Below, one piece after another: positions 53,976 through 62,956 of a DNA stretch of 64,000 nucleotides (positions are counted from its first letter, which is position 1; every line of letters starts with the position of its first letter). Source of the DNA: Gammaproteobacteria bacterium (GTDB taxonomy: Bacteria; Pseudomonadota; Gammaproteobacteria; Burkholderiales; Burkholderiaceae_C); the NCBI GenBank assembly GCA_018815325.1, contig JAHIYE010000003.1, positions 1 through 64,000 of the forward strand. The letters are read 5' to 3'. The notes below the pieces were generated by a model. The model was not told the origin of the DNA, made no database searches, and saw nothing but the letters and a program-made list of their open reading frames with translations. A program made the position numbers and the translations under genes.

Positions 53976-54014
53976 TTGTTTTAACAATGATGGTAATGAT
54001 ACGTGTTGTTACAA
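53976..54014. promoter_or_regulatory. Paired palindromes upstream of the SDR gene
   Basis: TTGTT-TT-AACAA (53976-53987) and TTGTTACAA (54006-54014), centres about 28 bp apart, in the AT-rich 92-bp gap before the SDR start at 53957. Suggestive of a dimeric repressor binding twice on nearly the same DNA face. Confidence 0.45.
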
Positions 54015-54049
54015 ACCTCTGATTTTGTGCACTGACAGCAGCACCAGCC

Positions 54050-54967
54050 CTAACGCCTGCCCTGCGCGCGCGAGAACACAAAGATCCCCAGCATGACCAG
54101 TACCGTGCCAACTGCAATCAACACAGTGAACGGTTCCCCCAGAATCAGCACCCCCATGAGAATGGTCGACAAGGGGCCGATCATCCCGATCTGGGCCGTA
54201 GCACTGGCACCGATGCGCTCGACCGCCATCATCACCAGCAGCACCGGCAGGGCCGTACACAAGGTCGCATTGAGTACCGAGAGCCAGATCACTGGCAGGG
54301 CCACCACCGCCGCGCTCATGGGTTTGAGCACGGCAAACTGCAGCAGACACAGCACGCAGGCCACCGAAGTCGCCAGACCTACAAGGCGCAAGGCACCCAG
54401 GCGCTGAACCAGCTCACCGCTGTAGCTCAGGTACAGCGCATAGCAGATGGCACTCATGAATACCAGCAAGGCGCCCAAGGCCACGTCGCCGCCCTCCAGG
54501 CGTACCTCAGACCCGAACACCAGCAGCACGCCGGCATAGCTGATGCCCATGCCCATCGCCTGCCCGGAGCTGACGCGACGCCGGTACAACAGCACGCCCA
54601 GCACCAGCACCATGGTCGGATTGAGGTACAGGATGAGGCGCTCCAGCGAGGCACTGATGTACTGCAGGCCTGCAAAGTCCAGAAAGCTCGCGAGGTAATA
54701 GCCACTGAAGCCCAGGCCTGCCACGCCGAGCCAGTCACGCCGCGTGAGTGGCGGTTTTCGCTCACCCTGCCGATAGGTCGCCCACCAGACCATCAGCAGG
54801 AAAATGGGTAGCGCAAACAGCATGCGGTACATGATGAGTGTGACCGCATCGACCTCCCAGCGGTAGGCCAGCTTGACGATGATGGCCTTGGCGCTGAAGG
54901 CGATCGCGCCCAACCCGGCCATGACCAGGCCAGCCCCTAGCCTGGGGGAATCAGCAGCCTGGCTCAA
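54050..54967 (-). CDS. DMT (EamA) superfamily transporter
   Basis: 305 residues with about ten membrane helices in two EamA repeats (GAIAFSAKAIIVKLAYRWEVDAVTLIMYRMLFALPIFLLM ... GYYLASFLDFAGLQYISASLERLILYLNPTMVLVLGVLLYRR; second half with AQIGMIGPLSTILMGVLILGEPFTVL). Likely exporter of a small metabolite. It begins 24 bases after the GGT-like gene stop, so it probably belongs to that operon. Confidence 0.9.
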   Translation of the reverse strand: MSQAADSPRLGAGLVMAGLGAIAFSAKAIIVKLAYRWEVDAVTLIMYRMLFALPIFLLMVWWATYRQGERKPPLTRRDWLGVAGLGFSGYYLASFLDFAGLQYISASLERLILYLNPTMVLVLGVLLYRRRVSSGQAMGMGISYAGVLLVFGSEVRLEGGDVALGALLVFMSAICYALYLSYSGELVQRLGALRLVGLATSVACVLCLLQFAVLKPMSAAVVALPVIWLSVLNATLCTALPVLLVMMAVERIGASATAQIGMIGPLSTILMGVLILGEPFTVLIAVGTVLVMLGIFVFSRAQGRR

Positions 54968-54991
54968 GGCGTGCCTAGCGGCTGAGGGCCA

Positions 54992-56635
54992 TCAGAAACC
55001 GGCCACCTGTCCGTCTCGGCGTGAATCACTCGCCACCACATAGCCATGCACCTTCGGATCGCCCGCGCGCCAGATGAACTGCCCGGCACCGAAGTCCTGG
55101 TAGGAATCGTTGATCACTGCCATCTGGTGGCCGCGCTCAGCCAGGCCCTTGACGGTGGCCGGATTCATGCCGGCTTCGACATTGATCTCCAGCCCGGCGT
55201 TGTAGCGCCAGCGCGGCGCATCGCATGCCGTCTGCGGGTTCTGACCATAGTCGAGCATGCGCACCAGCGTCTGCAGGTGACCCTGCGGCTGCATGTTGGC
55301 CCCCATCACGCCATAGCTCATGACCGGCTGGCCGTCCTTGGTGAGGAAGGCCGGAATGATGGTGTGGAAAGGTCGCTTGCCTGGTGCCACGAGATTGGCC
55401 GGGTTCAGGCCCTTGGCATCGAGGCTGAAGGCATGGCCGCGGTTTTGCAGGCTGACACCGAAGCTCGGCTCCACGCAGCCGGAGCCGAAGCCCATGTAGT
55501 TGCTCTGGATGAAGCTCACCATCATGCCGTTCTCGTCGGCCGCCGACAGGTAAATCGTACCGCCCTTGACCGGATTGCCCGCGCCGAAATCCTGCGCGCG
55601 CTTCATGTCGATGAGCTTGGCACGTGAGGCCAGATACGCATCGTCGAGCATCTGCTCGGCCGTCACCTCCATCGCTGAGGGCTCCGCCACAAAGCGGTAG
55701 GTGTCGGCAAACCCGAGCTTCATGGCCTCGATCTGCAGATGCTGGGAATCGACGCCATCCACCGGCATGTTCGCGAGGTCGAACTTGTCCAGAATGCCCA
55801 GCGCAATCAGTGCCGAGATGCCCTGCCCGTTGGGTGGAATCTCGTGCAAGGTGTAGCCACGGTAGTTCTTGCCAATGGGCTTGACCCACTCGGGCTTGTA
55901 GGCGGCGAAATCGCTGGCCTTGATGCTGCCGTTGTTGGCGGCCGCAAATTTTTCAATCGCCTGCGCCATCTCGCCGCCATAAAAAGACTGGCCCTTGCTC
56001 TCGGCAATGGCACGCAGGCCACGGGCCGCGGCCTTGAACTGGAACAGCTCACCCACATTGGGAGCACGGCCCCAGGGCAGAAAGGCCTGTGCAAAACCGG
56101 CTTCGGATTTGAGTTCATCTGTCGCGGCGGCCCATTTCTGCTGCACCACCACGGGCATGAGGTAACCCCGCTCGGCAATCTCGATGGCCGGCTCCATCAG
56201 GTCGGCAAAGGGCAGCTTGCCAAAGCGTTCGCTCAAGGCCACCCAGCTCGCCACCGCGCCGGGCACGCTCACCGAATCCATGCCGCGCTTCGGGGGGCTC
56301 TTCGCATCGTCACCGTACTTGCGCTTGAAATACTCCGGTGTCCAGCTTTGCGGCGCGCGGCCGGAGGCGTTGAGGCCGTGCAGCTCCTTGCCATCCCACA
56401 AAATGCAAAAAGCATCGCTGCCCAGCCCGTTGCTCACGGGCTCGGTGATGGTGATGGCGGCTGCCGCGGCAATAGCCGCATCCACGGCATTGCCACCTTT
56501 TTGCAGCATGCGCAGCCCGGCCTGGGCCGCCAGTGGGTGGGACGTGGACACCACATTGCGGGCGAATACAGGCAGACGGGTGGTTGTGTAGGGGTTGCTG
56601 TAATTGAAATTCATATCGTTCTCAGGTTTTCTCAT
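54992..56635 (-). CDS. Gamma-glutamyltransferase-family hydrolase without signal peptide
   Basis: 547 residues, Ntn-hydrolase. The N-terminal part shows STSHPLAAQAGLRMLQKGGNAVDAAIAAA and EPVSNGLGSDAFCILW. The autocatalytic/nucleophile Thr is predicted at T360 (VKGGTIYLSAADENGMMVSFIQSNYMGFGSG), matching the YwrD/HpxW-like branch rather than the TTHxSVVD of exported GGT. There is no signal peptide, so it should be cytoplasmic, acting on an imported gamma-glutamyl or oxamate/amide-like substrate. The ATG at 56635 overlaps the upstream Bug gene stop (ATGA); an ATG at 56614 is an alternative. Confidence 0.88.
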   Translation of the reverse strand: MRKPENDMNFNYSNPYTTTRLPVFARNVVSTSHPLAAQAGLRMLQKGGNAVDAAIAAAAAITITEPVSNGLGSDAFCILWDGKELHGLNASGRAPQSWTPEYFKRKYGDDAKSPPKRGMDSVSVPGAVASWVALSERFGKLPFADLMEPAIEIAERGYLMPVVVQQKWAAATDELKSEAGFAQAFLPWGRAPNVGELFQFKAAARGLRAIAESKGQSFYGGEMAQAIEKFAAANNGSIKASDFAAYKPEWVKPIGKNYRGYTLHEIPPNGQGISALIALGILDKFDLANMPVDGVDSQHLQIEAMKLGFADTYRFVAEPSAMEVTAEQMLDDAYLASRAKLIDMKRAQDFGAGNPVKGGTIYLSAADENGMMVSFIQSNYMGFGSGCVEPSFGVSLQNRGHAFSLDAKGLNPANLVAPGKRPFHTIIPAFLTKDGQPVMSYGVMGANMQPQGHLQTLVRMLDYGQNPQTACDAPRWRYNAGLEINVEAGMNPATVKGLAERGHQMAVINDSYQDFGAGQFIWRAGDPKVHGYVVASDSRRDGQVAGF

Positions 56636-57597
56636 TCGATAGTGATCTTGCGATCATGGATGATTTTTTGCCATCGTGCAGTGTCAGCACGAACCATGCC
56701 TGCAAATGCCTTGGGCGTTCCACCCGTGGTCTCGGCGCCCAGCCGGGCAAAGCGTTCCTGTACCTCGGTATCAGCCAGGGCAGCATTGACCGCCTGGTTC
56801 ACTTTGGACGTGATGTCCCCCGGCAGGTCTTTGGGGCCGTAGATCCCGAACCAGGTAGTGGACTCATAGCCGGGCAGGAGTTCTGACACCGCAGGCAAGC
56901 CAGGCGCCAGTGCCGTGGGCTTGAGACTGGTGACAGCGAGCGCACGCAACTTGCCGTCTTTCACCTGCGGCAAGCCCGATACCAGGGAGTCGACCATCAA
57001 GTCCAGCTTGCCACTGATCAGGTCCGGCATGGCCAGCCCGGTCCCCCGGTAGGGAATATGCACCATGTAGATGCCCGCCTCTGCCTTGAAGTACTCGGTG
57101 GACAGGTGCACGATGGTGCCGTTACCGCTGGAGGCATAGTTGAGCTGGCCCGGCTTGCGGCGCGCCAGCTCAACAAACTCGCGCAGCGTTCTGGCCGGCG
57201 AACTGTTGGGCACCAGCACGATGTTCGGCGCAATGGCCACCTGGGCGATGGGCGTGAAGTCGCTCTCCACGTTGTAGGGAATCTTCGGGTTGATGGCCGG
57301 GCCGATACTGTGGGTGCTGGAGGTGGTCAGCAGCAAAGTGTAGCCATCGGGAGCGGCCTTGGCCGCCGCAACCGCACCAATAGTGCCACCCGCACCGGGG
57401 CGGTTGTCCACCACCACCGCTTGCCCGATTTTTTCTCCGAGCTTTTGTGACAGCGCACGCGACAGGATATCCGTTGCTCCGCCGGCCGGGAACGGCACGA
57501 TGAGCCGGATGGGGCGGCCGGGATAGTCTTGGGCGGAGACACTGGCCACCAGCGTGATGCTGGCCAGCGCAAGCCAGACATGTTGCTTAAAGGTCAT
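56632..57597 (-). CDS. Bug-family (TctC-like) periplasmic solute receptor
   Basis: 321 residues from the ATG at 57597. Signal peptide HVWLALASITLVASVSAQ, then the Bug start YPGRPIRLIVPFPAGGATDILSRALSQKLGEKIGQAVVVDNRPGAGGTIGA and NYASSGNGTIVHLSTEYFK. It overlaps DUF3422 upstream by 11 bases and the GGT-like gene downstream by 4 bases, so the receptor and the hydrolase are translated from one message. No permease is adjacent; TctAB at 59-61 kb is on the same strand and might serve it. Confidence 0.93.
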   Translation of the reverse strand: MTFKQHVWLALASITLVASVSAQDYPGRPIRLIVPFPAGGATDILSRALSQKLGEKIGQAVVVDNRPGAGGTIGAVAAAKAAPDGYTLLLTTSSTHSIGPAINPKIPYNVESDFTPIAQVAIAPNIVLVPNSSPARTLREFVELARRKPGQLNYASSGNGTIVHLSTEYFKAEAGIYMVHIPYRGTGLAMPDLISGKLDLMVDSLVSGLPQVKDGKLRALAVTSLKPTALAPGLPAVSELLPGYESTTWFGIYGPKDLPGDITSKVNQAVNAALADTEVQERFARLGAETTGGTPKAFAGMVRADTARWQKIIHDRKITIE

Positions 57598-58897
57598 GGG
57601 GTTGCTGCTCCACAATTTTTTTGTGCAATTTGCGCATGGACCACCACACGATGCCCGCGACCACGGGAATCGCGAGGGCCGCCGTGCTCTCGCCGCTCCA
57701 GGGCCAGCCCAGCACATGTGCACCCTTGGCCAGGTAGGCAATGAGACCCACCACGTAATAGGTGATGGCCGCCACAGACAGGCCCTCCACCGTGGTCTGC
57801 AGCTTGAGCTGCAGGCCCTGGCGCTGGTTCATGGTCTCCAGCAGCGCCTGGCTGCTTTGCTGCTGGTCGATCTCGACCCGGGTGCGCAGCAGGTTGCTGA
57901 TGCGCGAGACCCGCTCCGACAGCGCATCCTGCCGGCGCGTGGCCCACTCACAGGTGCTGCGTGCCGGCGTCAGACGCCGGTCCATGAACTCGCGAATCGT
58001 CTGCAGGCCCGGCAGCCGCACTTCGGCAATGTCGTCGATACGCTTGTCCACCAGCGCGAAATACGCCGCACTGGCAGAAAAACGCGAATGGGTGGCGGCG
58101 TGCTGGCTCTCCACCTCGCCGGCCAGTTTGGTCAGACGGTCCAGCAGTTCGGGCTCGTCATTGGGCGTCGCGCTGCGGATGGCCTGGGCCAGTTCGGCCA
58201 GTTCCCGCTCGGCATCGGCCAGCGCACTGGCCGCTTCGCGCGCTGCGGGCAGGCCCAACAGCGCAGCCATGCGGTAGGTCTCGATCTCGGTCAGACGCTG
58301 GACCAGTCGGCCCAGCCGGCGCGGCGTCATGCTGCCGGCCAGCACTACGAAACGCGCAAAGCCGTCGGCATGGATGCTCAGGTCGGTATAGACCTCGCCA
58401 TTGCCTTCCGCCACGGAGGAGCCGAGCAAGGTGTCCTCCTGCAACACCCGCTTGAGCATGCTGGTCGCCCCCAGGCTGCGCATGGGCAGCGCCCACAGAT
58501 GCATGGCTGTCAAACACTCGCCGGGCAAGGCCGAAAACCAGCCCTGCGGCACCACGTCGATCGCCACTGGCGGATCGTCCCGCTTGTCCAGATCATCCGC
58601 CGCGATCGTGCGCAGGAAAGTCCAGGAAACAAACTCGGTATGCAGTTCCCAACGGATGCGAAACGGCCCCACTTCCATGCGGATATGGGTGGAAGCCTGA
58701 TCCGGTGGCGGCAAATGGTGGTCACGCAGGAGCGTGGTCACATGGCGGCGACTGGCCTCCCGTTGTGCGGCGTCGCAGGCCATGACCACATGCGAGATGG
58801 CCAGGGGAGCGCTCATTGCCTCCGGCGGGCGGGCATGGATTTCATTGTGCAGCGTCTTGCGCTGGGGGTGCTGTAGAAGGATGTTTTTCGCTTGCAT
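57587..58897 (-). CDS. DUF3422 family protein
   Basis: 436 residues. DUF3422 signature HPQRKTLHNEIHARPPEAM near the N-terminus and PPDQASTHIRMEVGPFRIRWELHTEFVSWTF; a helical coiled middle (~225-365) and two membrane helices at the C-terminus (~372-392, ~404-424). The large N-terminal part is presumably cytoplasmic. Function unknown. It overlaps the Bug receptor gene by 11 bases and is first in the run DUF3422-Bug-GGT-EamA. Confidence 0.88.
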   Translation of the reverse strand: MQAKNILLQHPQRKTLHNEIHARPPEAMSAPLAISHVVMACDAAQREASRRHVTTLLRDHHLPPPDQASTHIRMEVGPFRIRWELHTEFVSWTFLRTIAADDLDKRDDPPVAIDVVPQGWFSALPGECLTAMHLWALPMRSLGATSMLKRVLQEDTLLGSSVAEGNGEVYTDLSIHADGFARFVVLAGSMTPRRLGRLVQRLTEIETYRMAALLGLPAAREAASALADAERELAELAQAIRSATPNDEPELLDRLTKLAGEVESQHAATHSRFSASAAYFALVDKRIDDIAEVRLPGLQTIREFMDRRLTPARSTCEWATRRQDALSERVSRISNLLRTRVEIDQQQSSQALLETMNQRQGLQLKLQTTVEGLSVAAITYYVVGLIAYLAKGAHVLGWPWSGESTAALAIPVVAGIVWWSMRKLHKKIVEQQPHDL

Positions 58898-58956
58898 GGA
58901 TTCCTCTCGAGCAACATTGTGACTCAGAGATGTGTCCTGACGGCGTCAGCACCATG

Positions 58957-58983
58957 AAAAACGGCACCCGAGAGTGCCGTTTT
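58957..58983 (-). terminator. Rho-independent terminator after tctA
   Basis: AAAACGGCAC and GTGCCGTTTT form a 10-bp stem with a 6-base loop; read on the minus strand it ends in a U-run. It isolates tctBA from the DUF3422 operon downstream on the same strand. Confidence 0.85.
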
Positions 58984-59008
58984 CCGTTGCGCACGATGAC
59001 CGTACGGC

Positions 59009-60520
59009 TCAGTCTTCGACGAAAGCCTCTTCGCGTTTGCTCTTGATCGAAGGCAACATGACAATGAGTATCAGCAGCACAGCCGCCGCCAGCAGCCCGG
59101 CAGAAAGAGGACGCGTCACGAACACGCTCCAGTCCCCGCGCGACAGCAGCATGGCGCGGCGCAGGTTCTCTTCCATCATCGGGCCCAGGATGAAGCCCAG
59201 CAGCAGGGGGGCCGGCTCGCAACCCAGCTTGATGAACAGGTAGCCGATGAAACCGAAGATCGCCACCATCCAGATATCGAAGGTATTGTTGTTCGTCGAG
59301 TACACACCAATGGCACAGAACAGCACAATCGCGGGGAACAGGTAGCGGTAAGGCACGGTCAGCAGCTTGATCCACACGCCGATCAGCGGCAGGTTCAGGA
59401 TGATCAGCATCGCGTTACCAATCCACATCGAGGCGATCAGGCCCCAGAACAGTTCCGGGTTGCTGGTCATCACCTGCGGGCCTGGCTGGATGTTGTGAAT
59501 GGTCATGGCACCCACCATCAGCGCCATCACGGCATTGGGCGGGATACCCAGGGTCAGCAACGGAATGAAGGAGGTCTGGGCACCCGCATTGTTGGCCGAC
59601 TCAGGGCCCGCCACACCGCGGATGTTGCCCTTGCCAAATGCCACTTCACCTGGTCGCGCCTTGATCTTCTTCTCGATCGTATAGGCCGCAAAGGCCGACA
59701 GCAAGGCACCGCCACCGGGCAGGATGCCGAGCGCACAACCCAGCGCCGTACCACGCAGGACGGCAGGCGTCATGTCCTTGAAGTCCTGCTTGGTCGGGAA
59801 CAGGCCGGAGACCTTGGCCGTGAACACCTCACGCTCATCTTCCGGCTGCGACAGGTTGCTGATGATCTCACCGTAACCGAACACGCCCATGGCGATGGTC
59901 ACGAAGCCGATGCCGTCGGTCAGTTCGGGAATATCCAGGCTGAAACGTGCCACGCCGGAGTTCACGTCGGTACCGACCAGGCCCATCAGCAGACCGAGCA
60001 CGATCATGGCAATGGCCTTGATGAGCGAACCCGAGGCCAGCACCACGGCGCCGATCAGGCCCAGGATCATCAGGGAAAAATATTCAGCAGGACCGAACTT
60101 GAAAGCCAGCTCGGTCAGCGGCGCCGCAAAGGCCGCCAGGATCAGCGTACCCACGGAGCCCGCAAAGAAGGAGCCCAGACCCGCAGCAGCAAGCGCAGGG
60201 CCCGCTCGCCCCTGTCTGGCCATCTGGTAGCCATCGATGCAGGTCACCACGGACGAGGACTCACCGGGCAAATTCACCAGAATCGCGGTGGTGGAGCCGC
60301 CGTATTGGGCGCCGTAATAAATGCCGGCCAGCATGATCAGCGCCGACACCGGGGGCAGTGCATAGGTGGCCGGCAAGAGCATGGCGATGGTCGCCACCGG
60401 GCCGATACCAGGCAAGACACCGATGAGGGTGCCGAGCACACAGCCGACGAATGCGTAGAGCAGGTTGATCGGCGTGAAGGCCACGCCAAAACCCAGCGAC
60501 AGATTGTTAATCAGATCCAT
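59009..60520 (-). CDS. tctA: Tripartite tricarboxylate transporter large permease TctA
   Basis: 503 residues, about 12 membrane helices. TctA signatures: GTLIGVLPGIGPVATIAMLLPATY near the N-terminus, GGSTTAILVNLPGESSSVVTCIDGYQMARQGRAGPAL, and the mirror motif ALGILPGGGALLSAFAAYTIEKK / GVAGPESANNAGAQTSFIPLLTLGIPPNAVMALMVGAM. Cation-driven import of tricarboxylates or other carboxylates delivered by a Bug/TctC receptor. 12 bp downstream of tctB. Confidence 0.95.
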   Translation of the reverse strand: MDLINNLSLGFGVAFTPINLLYAFVGCVLGTLIGVLPGIGPVATIAMLLPATYALPPVSALIMLAGIYYGAQYGGSTTAILVNLPGESSSVVTCIDGYQMARQGRAGPALAAAGLGSFFAGSVGTLILAAFAAPLTELAFKFGPAEYFSLMILGLIGAVVLASGSLIKAIAMIVLGLLMGLVGTDVNSGVARFSLDIPELTDGIGFVTIAMGVFGYGEIISNLSQPEDEREVFTAKVSGLFPTKQDFKDMTPAVLRGTALGCALGILPGGGALLSAFAAYTIEKKIKARPGEVAFGKGNIRGVAGPESANNAGAQTSFIPLLTLGIPPNAVMALMVGAMTIHNIQPGPQVMTSNPELFWGLIASMWIGNAMLIILNLPLIGVWIKLLTVPYRYLFPAIVLFCAIGVYSTNNNTFDIWMVAIFGFIGYLFIKLGCEPAPLLLGFILGPMMEENLRRAMLLSRGDWSVFVTRPLSAGLLAAAVLLILIVMLPSIKSKREEAFVED

Positions 60521-60532
60521 GTGGTGTTCTCC

Positions 60533-61021
60533 TCAACCCGTGATGAAGGTCGGCCAGACCTGAATTTGAAGCTTGAGCGCCAGAATGAAGGCCACATAGC
60601 TGCCGGCACTCAGAATCGTGGCGAGGATCAGCACGTCGCGCAGCTTGAAGCGTTCTCCACCCAGGCTTGAGATGATGGTGAGCGCATAAATCGCGATGAT
60701 CAGGCCCATGGCGGGCACCTTGATACTCGGCAGACCGCCCAGCAGCACGCCAAAAGCCAGATTGGCCCCCAGCACGTAGGCCAGTGGCCTCCAGGCCCAT
60801 GAACCAATCGGGTCGCCGCCTTCGGTCTCGATCGCCATGGCGTTGAACATGATGAGCGCGCCCAGCACAGCCAGCACGATGCCCAGCATGAGCGGGAAGT
60901 AACCCGGCCCCATGCGCGCGCCCGTCCCGACGTTGTAGGTGGTGGCGCCCCAAGCAAACGCGACGCCGACAGTTGTGAACATCACGCCAGAGAAGAAATC
61001 CTTCTGACTCTTGATTTTCAT
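60533..61021 (-). CDS. tctB: Tripartite tricarboxylate transporter small subunit TctB
   Basis: 162 residues, four membrane helices, with the TctB start KDFFSGVMFTTVGVAFAWGATTYNVGTGARMGPGYFPLMLGIVLAVLGALIMF. Forms the membrane part with TctA. The usual tctC is not upstream: the next gene is gspE after a 126-bp gap that holds only the promoter region. Confidence 0.93.
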   Translation of the reverse strand: MKIKSQKDFFSGVMFTTVGVAFAWGATTYNVGTGARMGPGYFPLMLGIVLAVLGALIMFNAMAIETEGGDPIGSWAWRPLAYVLGANLAFGVLLGGLPSIKVPAMGLIIAIYALTIISSLGGERFKLRDVLILATILSAGSYVAFILALKLQIQVWPTFITG

Positions 61022-61147
61022 GTCTTATCTCCTGGATATGGATATCAGCCGGCGATTGTGGGCCGCTTTAAGCCCCACCCGCATGTGGATTCCACCTATC
61101 CCATCAGCTGCCGTGACAGGCAGCAACCCCAGGAAAATGCCGCCCCG

Positions 61148-62956
61148 TCAGGACAGCGGAGGCGTGGAAGTGAGCACCTCTTCCACCACCGTCAGGCCCT
61201 CCGCCACGCGCAGCGCCCCTGCCAGGCGTAGCGGACGCATACCATCGGTCACAGCCTGGCGCCGCAAGGCATCGATGCTGGGCTCATGGTTGACCCGGTC
61301 CTTGAAGCCTTCACTGACCACCAGCAGCTCATACAGGCCCATGCGCCCCATGAAGCCGGTCATGCGGCAATCCACACAGCCCACGGGTTTGAACGGTTTG
61401 TAGTCGCCGCTCAACTTCCAGGGCTTGATCATGTCCTGCAGGGACTCGCGGGAGGCGCCAGGGTCTGGCTGCCGGCACTGACGGCACAGGGTACGCACCA
61501 GCCGCTGGGCCAGCACCCCGAGCACGGTGGCGTTGATCAGGTAGGGCGGGATACCCAGCTCCATGAGCCGCGAGATGGCCGAAGGCGCATCGTTGGTGTG
61601 CAGGGTTGAGAACACGAGGTGGCCGGTGAGGGCCGCCTGCACCGCCATCTCGGCGGTTTCCAGGTCCCGGATTTCGCCGACCATGATGATGTCCGGGTCC
61701 TGCCGCATGAGTGCGCGCAGACCTTCGGGAAAGCCGAAGTCGAGTTGCGGCTGCACCTGGGTCTGGTTGAAGGCCGGCTCGATCATCTCGATCGGGTCTT
61801 CCACCGTGCTGACATTGAGCTCTTCGGTGGCCACACGCTTCAAGGTGGAATACAGCGTGGTGGTTTTGCCCGATCCCGTGGGGCCTGTCACCAGAATGAT
61901 GCCGTGTGGCCGCTTGACCAGCGCCTCCCAGCGCTGAGCATCGTGCGGGGTGAAGCCCAGGGCATCGAGGTCCTTCACCGCCGTGTCGGGATCAAAGATG
62001 CGCATCACCATCTTCTCGCCAAACGCCGTGGGCAGGGTCGAGATACGCATCTCGACCTCATCACCACGCGGGTTGCGCGTCTTGATGCGACCATCTTGCG
62101 GGCGGCGTTTTTCCACCACATCCATGCGACCCAGCAGTTTGATGCGCGCCGTCATGGCGTTGAGCACGCCCATGGGCATCTGGTAAACCGGGTGCAGCAC
62201 GCCATCAATCCGGAAACGGATCACGCCCTGCTCACGGCGTGGCTCCAGATGGATATCGCTGGCGCGCTGGTCGAAGGCGTATTGCCACAGCCAGTCCACC
62301 ACCTGCACCACGCCCTGGTCGTTGGCATCAAGCTGCTTGTTCGTCTTGCCCAACTCCACCAGTTGCTCGAAGCTCGCGCCACCGCTGTTGCCGCCAGCCT
62401 TCTGGGCGGCGCGCACGGATTTGGCCAATGAGTAAAACTCTGCGGTAAATCGGTGAATCTCCTGCGGACTGGCCAGCACGCGGCGCACGGTGCGGCGCGA
62501 CTGGCGCTCCACCTCGCTCACCCAGTCCGTCAGGAAGGGCTCCGCTGTTGCCACCACCACCTCGCTTCCGGTCACCTGCACAGTCAGTACGCGGTGCCGT
62601 TCGGCATAAGCCGCGCTCATCGCATCGGCCACCTTGCCCACATCGACCTTGAGCGGATCAATGCGGAAATAGTCCAGTCCGACGCGTGCGGCCAGCCACT
62701 GCGTCAGCGTCTCGATATCCAGCGGCTTGTTGTCGCTGGCACGCAGCATGGAGACGCTGGCCAGTCGCACCAGGGGATGTTGCACGCTCTCGGCCTGGGA
62801 ACAGCGGGCAATGGTGCGCTTGGACTCGTCTGCCGAAATCACGCCATCCGCATGAAGCCACTCCACCAGGCGTCGCCAGTCCAGTGGACCGGCAGGTGGC
62901 TGCGGTGCAGCAGTGGCGACGGGAGATTTGGTGGTGGTTTTCAAGACAACACTCAT
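61148..62956 (-). CDS. gspE: GspE/PilB-family secretion ATPase
   Basis: 602 residues. N-terminal GspE domain (~25-190), then the hexameric ATPase: ASDIHLEPRREQGVIRFRIDG, Walker A TGPTGSGKTTTLYSTLK, Asp box STVEDPIE, Walker B DIIMVGEIRDLETAEMA, His box TGHLVFSTLHTND, and a tetracysteine zinc motif CRQCRQPD ... CVDCRMTGFMGRMGLYELL typical of type II/IV pilus ATPases. No other secretion genes are in the window. Its start overlaps the upstream spermidine-synthase-like gene by 4 bases (ATGA). Confidence 0.92.
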   Translation of the reverse strand: MSVVLKTTTKSPVATAAPQPPAGPLDWRRLVEWLHADGVISADESKRTIARCSQAESVQHPLVRLASVSMLRASDNKPLDIETLTQWLAARVGLDYFRIDPLKVDVGKVADAMSAAYAERHRVLTVQVTGSEVVVATAEPFLTDWVSEVERQSRRTVRRVLASPQEIHRFTAEFYSLAKSVRAAQKAGGNSGGASFEQLVELGKTNKQLDANDQGVVQVVDWLWQYAFDQRASDIHLEPRREQGVIRFRIDGVLHPVYQMPMGVLNAMTARIKLLGRMDVVEKRRPQDGRIKTRNPRGDEVEMRISTLPTAFGEKMVMRIFDPDTAVKDLDALGFTPHDAQRWEALVKRPHGIILVTGPTGSGKTTTLYSTLKRVATEELNVSTVEDPIEMIEPAFNQTQVQPQLDFGFPEGLRALMRQDPDIIMVGEIRDLETAEMAVQAALTGHLVFSTLHTNDAPSAISRLMELGIPPYLINATVLGVLAQRLVRTLCRQCRQPDPGASRESLQDMIKPWKLSGDYKPFKPVGCVDCRMTGFMGRMGLYELLVVSEGFKDRVNHEPSIDALRRQAVTDGMRPLRLAGALRVAEGLTVVEEVLTSTPPLS

